Shown here: one piece after another, positions 41,928-49,394 of the stretch
Position numbering within the stretch: the stretch's first letter is position 1
How the letters are laid out: each line of letters starts with the position of its first letter
NCBI RefSeq assembly: GCF_900537085.1
Contig: NZ_UNRE01000003.1
Span: forward strand, 1 to 64,000
Reading direction: 5' to 3'
Source: Agarivorans sp. Alg241-V36
GTDB lineage: Bacteria; Pseudomonadota; Gammaproteobacteria; Enterobacterales; Celerinatantimonadaceae
Length of the DNA stretch: 64,000 nucleotides
The notes under the pieces: generated by a model
The model's database searches: none
What the model was told of the DNA's origin: nothing
What the model saw: the letters and a program-made list of their open reading frames with translations, nothing else
Made by a program: the position numbers and the translations under genes

Positions 41928-42156
41928 TATCTGTGCGCCCCTCAATCTCTCACTTTACGACTACCTTACTTAATCTATCGACCTTTAAACTACGTAGATG
42001 AGAGCGTTGACGAACCGCAAAGCAACAATTTCAAACAACTGTTGAAAGGCGCTAGTGAAGTAGTTCAATTCCCTTTCTTCTGAACTATAGGTTTCAACAA
42101 AGTTGCGATAGTTAAGCTTAATTTACACACTCATCTCTCTACTAAAGACAAGCAAT
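41928..42156. other. Gene-free spacer between convergent lamB and malM-1
   Basis: The 41876-42202 gap holds the two facing terminators. Between them I see no convincing gene. A 63-codon frame (41892-42083) begins before the lamB terminator and lacks a ribosome site. Nothing regulatory is recognisable here. Confidence 0.5.
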
Positions 42157-42181
42157 AAAAAAGCCAGCTTAACGCTGGCTT
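42157..42181 (-). terminator. Terminator after malM-1
   Basis: On the minus strand stem AAGCCAGC (42174-42181), loop GTTAA, stem GCTGGCTT (42161-42168) is followed by a T-run (42157-42160 as A on plus). It ends the lamB-like/malM cluster. Confidence 0.85.
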
Positions 42182-42202
42182 AATATCAAACAATAAGAAA
42201 AC

Positions 42203-43147
42203 TTATTTGTTTTTAACGGCTTCTATAAAGGCGTCTCGAGCAGATTTTGAGCCAGCTTTTTCAGCCTCTTCAACCAGCTTTAAGGCTTTATCAACTTCAC
42301 CTTCATTCACAAATGTAGTAATGAGCTGATTATAGAAATCTTCTGATTCCTGTAGCATTTGACTAGAAGGCTTAGACTTAGCAGGTAAAGCCGTAGCAGG
42401 CTCATCAACCACTACCGGAGCAACAACAACGGGGCTAACATTGTTACTTGTCGCTTGAGAAGTTGTCTTTTCAGCAGTTCTTGCTTCTTTTTCTTTCAAT
42501 TGCTGATTAGTAACATTGCCAAATGTTTTCGGGGTAATTTCTACTTGCAAAGTACCATAGTACCCATGTGGCAATGTGGGGTCTGCTGCTATCGGCGGAG
42601 CATAACCCTGCTCATCAGATCGCAATGTCTCAGCAGATTTGAAGCTAGTAAACAAGCCAATCTCACTAGGCTTTGTATACATAACAACGTACCTAGCTGA
42701 ACCCAGATTGTAAGGGTTGGTATCTAGTTCAAATTGGGTATCAACATAAACACTCTTACGAATTGTCCCGTACCTAATGTTTTCTCTACTTGCAGCAACT
42801 TTTTGAAGAACAGAAAACTCTTCATCTAAGACCAGGAAGTAGGGAAAAAACACTTGGTTTTCTAGGACGCTTCCCACACGAAAATCAATAGTACCAACGT
42901 GCTCGGGTAAGCGAACCGCTTGAAAAGTACTTACCCCACTCTCAAACTCAAATACAGGAGAAATGTCAGGAGCAATTTCAAAGCGCTGTTTAAATTCAGG
43001 GTTTGCAATTTGATAGAAAGGTATAGTCTCAAGGCTAGAGCAACAAACTGGCGCAAGGATTGTTTTCTCTGGTTTTGGCTTTTGACTACATCCTGCAATC
43101 GAAACAACTGCAAATATTAAAGCTACAATTATTGTTCTTATGTCCAT
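42203..43147 (-). CDS. MalM-family lipoprotein (maltose-operon protein), copy 1
   Basis: A 314-aa predicted lipoprotein: signal with lipobox SIAGC, then a Pro/Lys spacer and APVCCSSLETIPFYQI, the MalM signature with a CC pair. The conserved core (about 40-220) resembles E. coli MalM, a periplasmic protein of unclear role co-transcribed with lamB. A Thr/Val/Ala-rich linker (about 225-260) precedes a C-terminal helical segment (QMLQESEDFYNQLITTFVNEGEVDKALKLVEEAEKAG). The ATG at 43147 is chosen because it opens the signal peptide; its ribosome site is weak. It is paralogous to the next gene. Confidence 0.87.
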   Translation of the reverse strand: MDIRTIIVALIFAVVSIAGCSQKPKPEKTILAPVCCSSLETIPFYQIANPEFKQRFEIAPDISPVFEFESGVSTFQAVRLPEHVGTIDFRVGSVLENQVFFPYFLVLDEEFSVLQKVAASRENIRYGTIRKSVYVDTQFELDTNPYNLGSARYVVMYTKPSEIGLFTSFKSAETLRSDEQGYAPPIAADPTLPHGYYGTLQVEITPKTFGNVTNQQLKEKEARTAEKTTSQATSNNVSPVVVAPVVVDEPATALPAKSKPSSQMLQESEDFYNQLITTFVNEGEVDKALKLVEEAEKAGSKSARDAFIEAVKNK

Positions 43148-43255
43148 ATAAATACTGCCATCCGTAACAGTTAAAGATCGTTTCTTTTCCAATGCTATAC
43201 GCTAGTTAAACAAACTAAAACTGCAGATTGAAGAAAAGATTAAGTTAAGGTTCAT

Positions 43256-43287
43256 AGTAAGCCTGTGATTTGTGGCACAGGCTTACT
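43256..43287 (-). repeat. Long hairpin between the two malM genes
   Basis: A perfect 12-bp inverted repeat, AGTAAGCCTGTG (43256-43267) and CACAGGCTTACT (43276-43287), with an 8-base loop, just 9 bp after the malM-2 stop. No T-run follows on the minus strand, so it may protect the upstream mRNA or act as a Rho-dependent or partial stop rather than a full terminator. Confidence 0.75.
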
Positions 43288-43296
43288 TAAGACGAA

Positions 43297-44184
43297 TTAC
43301 TGCTTCTTAATTGCGCTAATGAATGTTGAACGAGCGGTTGTTGAACCGGCATATTCAGCTTCTTCTACCAATTTCAATGCTTTTTCGACTTCTCCGTCAT
43401 TAACAAAGCTTTCTATCATCTTATTATAAAATGCTTCAGATTCAGGCAACATCTGGCTCGTTTTGTTACTTTTACTTGATGTAGGTATAACAGCCTTCTG
43501 GCTGGACGGAGAGACCGCCTTTCCGGCCGTTTGCTGTTGCTTGGTTACCGAACCAAATGTAAGAGGCTTAAGCGACAACTCGATTGAGCCATAATAGCCA
43601 TTAGGTAATTTAGGATCTGTTGCTATAGGTCTAGCCAATCCCTCATCCTCTGCTCGAATCGTTTCTGCAGATTTGAATTCTGTGTATTTACCTATTTGCT
43701 CAGGCTTAGTAAACATAACCAAATAGCGGGCTGCGTTAACATCATAAGGGTTAGTCTCTATTTCAAAAGATGCTTCCTTATAAGCCTTTGTGCCAATTTT
43801 CCCGTAATTCAGTTTTAAGTTACTCGCGTCAATTGTCTTAGAAACATTAAAATTTGAATCCAAAACAAGCACATAAGGGATAAAAACTTGGCTCTCTAAA
43901 ATACTCGCTACTTTAACTGAGAGCTGCCCAACATGCGGCGGTAACTCTACAGCTTGAAAAGGGCTAGAGCCACTAGCAAAGTCGAACACCGGCGATAAGT
44001 TAGGAGTAATTTCAAAAACTTGCTTAAATTCGGGATTAGATATTTGATAAAAAGGTAATTGGTCAACCTCACTACAGCAACTAGCAGCAAGTACGGTCTC
44101 TTCTGGCGCAGGTTTTGGCGTTGAACAAGCAGATAACAAAGTAATAGAGCCAATAAAGGCTAAAACAGCAAACTTACGATTCAT
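43297..44184 (-). CDS. MalM-family lipoprotein (maltose-operon protein), copy 2
   Basis: A 295-aa predicted lipoprotein: lipobox LLSAC, then AASCCSEVDQLPFYQISNPEF and a MalM core, with the same linker and C-terminal helix as copy 1 (QMLPESEAFYNKMIESFVNDGEVEKALKLVEEAEYAG). The two copies are clearly paralogues that diverged mainly in the linker. The ATG at 44184 has AGG upstream; an earlier in-frame ATG at 44220 lies inside the terminator stem. It follows the porin gene by 79 bp. Confidence 0.88.
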   Translation of the reverse strand: MNRKFAVLAFIGSITLLSACSTPKPAPEETVLAASCCSEVDQLPFYQISNPEFKQVFEITPNLSPVFDFASGSSPFQAVELPPHVGQLSVKVASILESQVFIPYVLVLDSNFNVSKTIDASNLKLNYGKIGTKAYKEASFEIETNPYDVNAARYLVMFTKPEQIGKYTEFKSAETIRAEDEGLARPIATDPKLPNGYYGSIELSLKPLTFGSVTKQQQTAGKAVSPSSQKAVIPTSSKSNKTSQMLPESEAFYNKMIESFVNDGEVEKALKLVEEAEYAGSTTARSTFISAIKKQ

Positions 44185-44202
44185 ATATTTACCTAAAAAG
44201 TC

Positions 44203-44230
44203 AAAAAAAAAGGCAGTCATAAGACTGCCT
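44203..44230 (-). terminator. Terminator/attenuator between the lamB-like porin gene and malM-2
   Basis: On the minus strand stem AGGCAGTC (44223-44230), loop TTAT, stem GACTGCCT (44211-44218) is followed by eight Ts. A strong Rho-independent form 33 bp after the porin stop; malM expression would depend on read-through. Confidence 0.88.
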
Positions 44231-44263
44231 CAAGTGTAATGTGTTATTTAAGCAAACACTAGC

Positions 44264-45655
44264 TTAGAACCAGATTTCAGCTTCAACACCAAATACTGTT
44301 TGGTTGCTCTTATCGTTACCAGAAGTCCAAGTGTAGTTATCATCACTTGAAGTCATGTAAGTTACGTAAGGCTTAACTTGTGGACGACCAAAGTAGTCAG
44401 CATTTACTGTCCATACTGGTGCAATAGTTGCTGTGAAGAAGTCGGTATCGTCTTTCTGACGTCCCCAAGCACTGCCGTTAGCCAAAGATTCACGAGCGTA
44501 AGTACCAATTAACTCAACGCGGAAGTTCTCATTAACTTTGAAAGAAGGAGTTACACCAAAGAAGTAACGAGTTAGGTCATCTTGACCCCAAACTCCATGA
44601 TCACCGCCATCTAAGTGCCAAATAGTAAGTTCAGTACCAACTTGGATGCTATCAGAAGCATTTACAACACCGTTAGAGGTGAAGAAGATTGATGAATGAT
44701 CTTCATTCCAGCCGCCGTCCCACTGACCAAAGTTAACACCACGGTTAGATGCCATACCTTTACCGTAAGTCAATGCGGTTACCGACCAACCCTCTAGGCC
44801 ATAGTAAGTTGATGCGTACATGATAGACGCACCGTAACCATCTTCAGCAGCGTTAGGGTTAGCAGCAATCAGCTCATCAGTGTTAGCACGGAAAGAGTAC
44901 TTAAGATCGAAATCAAATGTACCACCAAGCGCTTCCATCTGGTAAGCGTAAAAATCTACAGAGTTAAGAGTTGTGCGAGTGCCGTCTGAATTAACACCAC
45001 CGTTTTTACTACTAGAACAACCACCACCATTTACAGGAATACCATCAGCACCACCAGCAGGTACGTCTACAGTTCCACTGCTACAGTTTGAACCTTCACC
45101 TGGATCAGCAGATACAATGGCTAGACCAATTGATTTAGTGAAGTTAAGACCTGCACCAACACCAGAAGACTGTTTCCAGAATTCTTTAGAGATCACACCT
45201 TGCTGACGGTTTAAGAAACGACGACCAGCCCAGATGCTACCATCTTTTGGAAGTACAGAAGGCATAGCGCCCAACTCAACGTAAGCTTCTTTAAATTCTA
45301 ACTGACCTGTTTCTAAGTGGCCTTCGTTACCTGAAGAAGAACCATAGAATGGTTGACCGTTACCACCTTCGTTGTTGCCGTACTCAGTACGTAGAACGTA
45401 GTTAGCCCAAACACCATTTTTGTATGTGCTTTGGTTTTTCAAGCTAAATTCCACTTGATTAACGTTAGCAGAGAAGAATGGGCCAGCGGCGCGCATGTCA
45501 CGACGATGTTCCCAAGTTGATGAACGGTCGTATGACTCACCAAAGTCATATTTGAACTTACCGTAACCGCCTACTGTCCACTCAGCAGAAGCGCCAGTAG
45601 AAATAGTTGCTAATGTAGCTGCAGCAACTGCAATTGAAAGTGCTTTCAATTTCAT
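44264..45655 (-). CDS. LamB-family carbohydrate porin (divergent paralogue)
   Basis: A 463-aa outer-membrane sugar porin. The signal peptide (LSIAVAAATLATISTGASA) is followed by EWTVGGYGKFKYDFG; GSIWAGRRFLNRQQGV corresponds to the LamB WAGKRFYQR motif, and it ends VEAEIWF. It lacks the N-terminal Cys pair of true LamB and has a Gly/Ser-rich loop at about 185-225 with C191 and C213. The ATG at 45655 has AAGGA upstream. It heads a cluster with two malM genes, so it likely imports an oligosaccharide related to maltodextrins (inference). Confidence 0.88.
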   Translation of the reverse strand: MKLKALSIAVAAATLATISTGASAEWTVGGYGKFKYDFGESYDRSSTWEHRRDMRAAGPFFSANVNQVEFSLKNQSTYKNGVWANYVLRTEYGNNEGGNGQPFYGSSSGNEGHLETGQLEFKEAYVELGAMPSVLPKDGSIWAGRRFLNRQQGVISKEFWKQSSGVGAGLNFTKSIGLAIVSADPGEGSNCSSGTVDVPAGGADGIPVNGGGCSSSKNGGVNSDGTRTTLNSVDFYAYQMEALGGTFDFDLKYSFRANTDELIAANPNAAEDGYGASIMYASTYYGLEGWSVTALTYGKGMASNRGVNFGQWDGGWNEDHSSIFFTSNGVVNASDSIQVGTELTIWHLDGGDHGVWGQDDLTRYFFGVTPSFKVNENFRVELIGTYARESLANGSAWGRQKDDTDFFTATIAPVWTVNADYFGRPQVKPYVTYMTSSDDNYTWTSGNDKSNQTVFGVEAEIWF

Positions 45656-45755
45656 AATCCTTGTCCTTTTCCTTTTTGAACTACTAATCCCTTACCTTTT
45701 TAGTAAGAGCCAGCGGTGCATTTGTAAGTGTGCTTATATCCGCTAACTGAGATGG

Positions 45756-45798
45756 ATTATAGGGAGCCTGTTTCGACACAACTTTGAACTAGCTCACA
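45756..45798 (-). promoter_or_regulatory. CRP-dependent (class II) promoter of the lamB-like porin gene
   Basis: On the minus strand -10 TATAAT (45756-45761) predicts +1 at 45749. TGTGA-GCTAGT-TCAAA (45783-45798) matches CRP in 8-9 of 10 half-site positions and is centred exactly at -41.5. No good -35 is present, as expected for an activator-dependent class II promoter. Confidence 0.75.
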
Positions 45799-45889
45799 GA
45801 ATGATTTTTCTGAAAATCGCTTGAAAACAAGGGTTTCAGGGGTGAAAACAAGGTGTGGATCACATCATCTAATGACCATAAGAAAAGCC

Positions 45890-45924
45890 TTGAAAATGCT
45901 TTCAATCACAAAGAAAAGGCTTTC
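45890..45924. promoter_or_regulatory. Paired GAAA-N4-TTTC operators (candidates 3 and 4)
   Basis: TTGAAA-ATGC-TTTCAA (45890-45905) is a perfect 6-bp inverted repeat. GAAA-AGGC-TTTC (45913-45924) lies with its centre exactly 21 bp away, two helical turns. This suits a LacI-family dimer pair on one face of the helix. Confidence 0.5.
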
Positions 45925-46008
45925 AGTAGGTTAATTACTAAAAAAAACCAAAAATTGAACTAATATTTAAGGTTCAAGCTTAAAAAAAGTAATTTTTTTT
46001 CACGACCA

Positions 46009-46022
46009 TGAAAGCCTTTTCA
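46009..46022. promoter_or_regulatory. GAAA-N4-TTTC operator candidate 5
   Basis: TGAAA-GCCT-TTTCA, a perfect 5-bp inverted repeat around N4. Its inner 12 bases are the exact reverse complement of the 45913-45924 site. Confidence 0.5.
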
Positions 46023-46045
46023 AAGTTCCAATTACCTTTCGCAAG

Positions 46046-46061
46046 TGTGATGCAGATCACC
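46046..46061 (+). promoter_or_regulatory. Upstream CRP site
   Basis: TGTGA-TGCAGA-TCACC matches CRP in 9 of 10 half-site positions. It lies about 300 bp upstream of the predicted porin start and 13 bp from the end of truC; no other gene starts nearby. Confidence 0.6.
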
Positions 46062-46074
46062 AATAAAAAGGGAA

Positions 46075-46836
46075 CTAATTCCAAGACATTAGCTTAAATA
46101 GCTGTTTCCAGCGCTCGGGCAAGGGGCTATCGATGATGATTTTCTTGTCAGTATAAGGATGAACAAAGCTTAATTGCTTAGAAAACAGCCAAAGCCCAGG
46201 TAGCCCGAGCTCACGAAATAAGCGGTTGTGGCGACCATCTCCATAGCTTGTATCACCAATAATATGATGGCTGAGGTGATGCATGTGACGACGCAACTGG
46301 TGCTTTCTTCCAGTTTTAGGCTTTAGTGATACCAAACTGTAACGAGAAGTTGCAAATTTACCTGATGGGTAAGGTAACTCTGCTTTTTGCAGCCCACTAT
46401 AAAAAGTAAGGGCAGATTGAGCAGGTTTGTCTTGCTGCGCCTTAGCATCTACCATCTTGTCTAGCTTTTCCTTCAAGGGATAATCTAACTGATGTTCTCC
46501 CTCTATATAGCCCCTCACCACAGCAAGATACTGCTTATCTATAGTTTGCGCAGCGAATTGTTCGGAAAGCTTGCGAGCCGCTTCCGAAGATTTAGCCATA
46601 ATAAGTACACCGCTGGTTGGTCTATCTAAACGATGTACCGGATAAACATATTGACCGATTTGATTGCGTAGTATCTGCAAGGCAAATTGGCTTGCTTCTT
46701 TGGCGATCCAACTACGATGAACCAATAAGCCAACCGGTTTATATGCTGCTATGTAAAAGTCATCTTCAAACAACACGGGGAGTTGTTCAGGAATAGCCTC
46801 GATAAGCTCTTCATTAGTATCCAAGATCTCTGTCAT
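46075..46836 (-). CDS. truC: tRNA pseudouridine(65) synthase
   Basis: RluA-family enzyme that isomerises U65 in tRNA-Ile and tRNA-Asp. It is 253 aa with the catalytic motif HRLDRPTSGVLIMAKS near residue 65-80 (Asp nucleophile) and later RHQLRRHMHHL. There is no N-terminal S4 domain, as expected for TruC. It overlaps yqcC by four bases (ATGA). The pair is conserved with E. coli. Confidence 0.93.
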   Translation of the reverse strand: MTEILDTNEELIEAIPEQLPVLFEDDFYIAAYKPVGLLVHRSWIAKEASQFALQILRNQIGQYVYPVHRLDRPTSGVLIMAKSSEAARKLSEQFAAQTIDKQYLAVVRGYIEGEHQLDYPLKEKLDKMVDAKAQQDKPAQSALTFYSGLQKAELPYPSGKFATSRYSLVSLKPKTGRKHQLRRHMHHLSHHIIGDTSYGDGRHNRLFRELGLPGLWLFSKQLSFVHPYTDKKIIIDSPLPERWKQLFKLMSWN

Positions 46837-47147
46837 TGACTGAAACTCTCATCAATAGCTTTAATTATGCTCAACAAGGATTCACCGTCACTCGCCAATG
46901 GTTTAAACACTTCTTCGGCATAAGGGCCAATATCAACTTTCGAGGGCAAAGATGCACCCTGCTGTATCATCTCACGCATTTTGGGAATGAAAATAAACTG
47001 TAACCATTGCGGTAAAGTTAAGGTGTCGATACAAAATGGTTGACTGCTAGTGAGCTGCTCGTTGCTTGGCGCAGTGTTTTGCCAATTATTAGTTTGTTTT
47101 AAACACTGCTCTAACTCTAAAAGCAACTGCAAATGTGATTGGGGCAT
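46833..47147 (-). CDS. yqcC: YqcC family protein (DUF446)
   Basis: A 104-aa small cytoplasmic protein of unknown function. QPFCIDTLTLPQWLQFIFIPKM corresponds to QPFFMDTMEPLEWLQWVLIPRM of E. coli YqcC. It is translationally coupled to truC, suggesting a tRNA-related role (inference). Confidence 0.9.
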   Translation of the reverse strand: MPQSHLQLLLELEQCLKQTNNWQNTAPSNEQLTSSQPFCIDTLTLPQWLQFIFIPKMREMIQQGASLPSKVDIGPYAEEVFKPLASDGESLLSIIKAIDESFSQ

Positions 47148-47274
47148 AGGGCTCGGTACGGCAAAAATCGAAGTGTAACACTATGCCTAAGCATTACCCA
47201 CCACACAGTGATAATTGCCCTCACCTGCATAAATGTGGATACTGACGCCAAATGTTGTGGATAGAATAGTAACA

Positions 47275-48321
47275 ATGAAAAAACTTAGCACCTTAAGCGA
47301 AATTCTTCAGGCATCAGGCAGTGAATTAAGGGTTTATGAAATGGGTCGGCAGATCCATCACATCAGCAGTCAAGATTTCTACCAGATGGAAGTGGCTAAA
47401 CTGCCCTACCCCGCTCCTATTCAACAACACGCAAGATTTGCACTTTGTTTTTGGCAAAAACAACAATCTACCACTCCATATATATGGTTTTTACAGTTGC
47501 CTGTTAATGAGCAAGGTTTTATTAACCTAGCCGCTCGCGATCAGTTCATCCAATTAGTTGTTGATGCCTTAGGGCAAGAATTAAATCGACAACCTAATGA
47601 GGAACAGCAGCAGGCCTTAGCTAACAACCAATATATTTATAAACCTATTGAAGAAAAGTTAGCTTTTTTTAATGCCGTATATAAAAGGGACAGTCAATTG
47701 GCTCCAACAGAGCATTATTTAGCCTTTCGTCGTTATCTACAAAACGATGGAGAATGGGATAACTGGCAGGGCATAGCCTTACAAGGTATCGCCGATCTTG
47801 TTGCTAGGTTAGATAGGGATGACAATAGTAAGCTTCTGACAAAGGCTTTCCCTCAGCTGCCCCTAGAGGTTGCCAACAAAACTCTCGAGTTATTAGAGCA
47901 TGCTAAGTTGGATCAACAATTAAGCCATACCCTAGCCAATTTACACCAACAGCAACTGTTGAAAGATGAAGAGCTAGCTAGTTTATATCTTCGTGCCTTA
48001 GCGGGAGCTTCGGTCAAGCCGCTCACCGAGCAGGCAATTGAATTACAGCTTTCTAAGGCAGAGTCTGTTCATAGCTTTATTGCAGTGGCAGGAAGACTTT
48101 GGCAATCATTGAGCTCACCCGTTTTACTCAAGCTTTTCTTCGAAGCTATCGCCAAGCAAAATGACCCGGAGTTATTTCAGCAAATCTTCGCCGATTTAGT
48201 CTTCATACCAAGTTTACGTAGTTTTGTATTAGCCCAGCTACGCGACCCAAATAACTCTGAAGCCCTGCAGCTATCTATCGCTCAACTGATAAAACTGTAT
48301 CAAGCACCTAAACACCACTAA
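47275..48321 (+). CDS. DUF3549 family protein
   Basis: A 348-aa soluble protein of unknown function that I recognise as the DUF3549 family of Vibrio and Shewanella. It is mostly alpha-helical, Gln/Leu-rich, with repeated helical hairpins in the C-terminal half resembling a HEAT-like solenoid (inference). No catalytic motif is visible. The ATG at 47275 opens MKKLSTLSEIL; an in-frame extension to 47233 lies in the promoter gap with yqcC. It starts a three-gene plus-strand set with spacings of 9 and 2 bp. Confidence 0.8.
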   Translation: MKKLSTLSEILQASGSELRVYEMGRQIHHISSQDFYQMEVAKLPYPAPIQQHARFALCFWQKQQSTTPYIWFLQLPVNEQGFINLAARDQFIQLVVDALGQELNRQPNEEQQQALANNQYIYKPIEEKLAFFNAVYKRDSQLAPTEHYLAFRRYLQNDGEWDNWQGIALQGIADLVARLDRDDNSKLLTKAFPQLPLEVANKTLELLEHAKLDQQLSHTLANLHQQQLLKDEELASLYLRALAGASVKPLTEQAIELQLSKAESVHSFIAVAGRLWQSLSSPVLLKLFFEAIAKQNDPELFQQIFADLVFIPSLRSFVLAQLRDPNNSEALQLSIAQLIKLYQAPKHH

Positions 48322-48330
48322 GGAATAGTA

Positions 48331-48618
48331 ATGTCTCAACAAATTGCATTGGTCGCGATAAAAGCCTTATTGGATGAAAACAAACAACCCACCCTTGCCT
48401 TAGTAAAAGGTAAGCTCACAACAAGATTACCCATGCCCACGGTGATTGCGGCTATTAATGCCTATAAAAAAGATCCATCAATTGTAGAGAACCTCGTGGT
48501 AAATGAAGCACCTCCCGTGGAAAAAACACCTAAAGCTATTGAACAACGCGTGATGGAACTAGAAAACCAAGTTCAACAACTGCTGCAACGCATCGAGCAA
48601 CTAGAAGCGAAAAACTAA
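48331..48618 (+). CDS. Small protein with HTH-like N-terminus and C-terminal coiled coil
   Basis: A 95-aa product I cannot assign to a named family. Residues 1-50 (ALLDENKQPTLALVKGKL and MPTVIAAINAYKK) have the spacing of a winged or KfrA-type helix-turn-helix. Residues 68-93 form a heptad coiled coil (RVMELENQVQQLLQRIEQLE). Basic and dimeric features suggest nucleic-acid binding, which is inference. It lies 9 bp after the DUF3549 gene and 2 bp before the DUF2310 gene, so it is surely co-expressed. Confidence 0.8.
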   Translation: MSQQIALVAIKALLDENKQPTLALVKGKLTTRLPMPTVIAAINAYKKDPSIVENLVVNEAPPVEKTPKAIEQRVMELENQVQQLLQRIEQLEAKN

Positions 48619-48620
48619 CG

Positions 48621-49394
48621 ATGTACTTAAGCGAAGTAAACTTTGAGTGCTATACCGACACAACTATTACCCGCGCTGAAAAAGCGATAAACCTGCTGTT
48701 AGATTGTTGGCGTTACAATGGGCAAATTATTGGTCGAGAATTCCCTGTGGTATTAAAAGAAGCCACCTTTTCAGTGCGAGTGGTTTGTCCCGAAGAAAAT
48801 AGCTTATTAGATAGTTTTCAAAGTCAGCAAGTAAAACGCGCCAAGATGGCGTTAAGTGAAGCTGGCTTGCTCAGCCCAAAGCTAAAAAACCTCGGCCGAG
48901 ATATAAACTCGGATGATAGCGATACTTGCGAAACTCCTAGCTGGCAGGTTTTGTATACCAATTATCTGCAAAGTTGTTCGCCAGTGCGTTGCGGAGACCA
49001 CTTTACTCCTATTCCTCTTTATCATTTGCCAGCAGTAGCCAATGGCGATCAAAAACAGCTAATCAAGTGGCAAGAAGATTGGTCAGCCTGCGATCAACTA
49101 CAAATGAATGGCAGCATATTGGAGCATTCTGCTTTAAAAGAAATGAGCGAAATAACCAGCCGCCTTTATCGCAGAGGGTCAGACTTAGCTAAACGTTTGG
49201 AATACTTAAGTAAAGTGCCTACTTACTTGTATCTCTATCGGGTTGGTGGCAAAAGTCTTCAAGCAGAAAAACAAAGGTGCTGTCCAAGTTGCGGAGGAGA
49301 TTGGCTATTAGAAAACACCGTTCATGATATTTTTGACTTCAAATGTGACAACTGCCGTTCAGTGTCCAATATTTCTTGGGATTTTAAGCGTTAG
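48621..49394 (+). CDS. Zn-ribbon-containing protein (DUF2310)
   Basis: A 257-aa protein. The C-terminus has a rubredoxin-like zinc ribbon: CPSCGG (about 228-233) and CDNC (about 246-249). The rest is a mixed alpha/beta region matching the DUF2310 'possibly nucleic-acid-binding' family from memory. It starts at ATG 48621, two bases after the small coiled-coil gene. Its end overlaps the convergent syd gene by four bases. Function unknown. Confidence 0.8.
   Translation: MYLSEVNFECYTDTTITRAEKAINLLLDCWRYNGQIIGREFPVVLKEATFSVRVVCPEENSLLDSFQSQQVKRAKMALSEAGLLSPKLKNLGRDINSDDSDTCETPSWQVLYTNYLQSCSPVRCGDHFTPIPLYHLPAVANGDQKQLIKWQEDWSACDQLQMNGSILEHSALKEMSEITSRLYRRGSDLAKRLEYLSKVPTYLYLYRVGGKSLQAEKQRCCPSCGGDWLLENTVHDIFDFKCDNCRSVSNISWDFKR

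Larger units (their letters stand above)
45656..46074 (-). promoter_or_regulatory. Control region of the lamB-like/malM cluster
   Basis: A 419-bp gene-free region. It holds a -10 TATAAT (45756-45761), a CRP site centred at -41.5 (45783-45798), three GAAA-N4-TTTC repeats (45890-45905, 45913-45924, 46009-46022) and a second CRP site far upstream (46046-46061). All elements would act on the minus-strand porin gene, as the neighbour on the other side ends here. Confidence 0.75.

Noticed and set aside
41892-42083. A 63-codon frame after lamB
   Set aside because: It begins before and runs through the lamB terminator hairpin, has no Shine-Dalgarno and resembles no family I know; possibly decayed sequence at most.
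45853-45866. GTGTGGATCACAT as a third CRP site in the porin promoter
   Set aside because: TGTG and CACA are separated by only three bases instead of eight; only one half-site fits.
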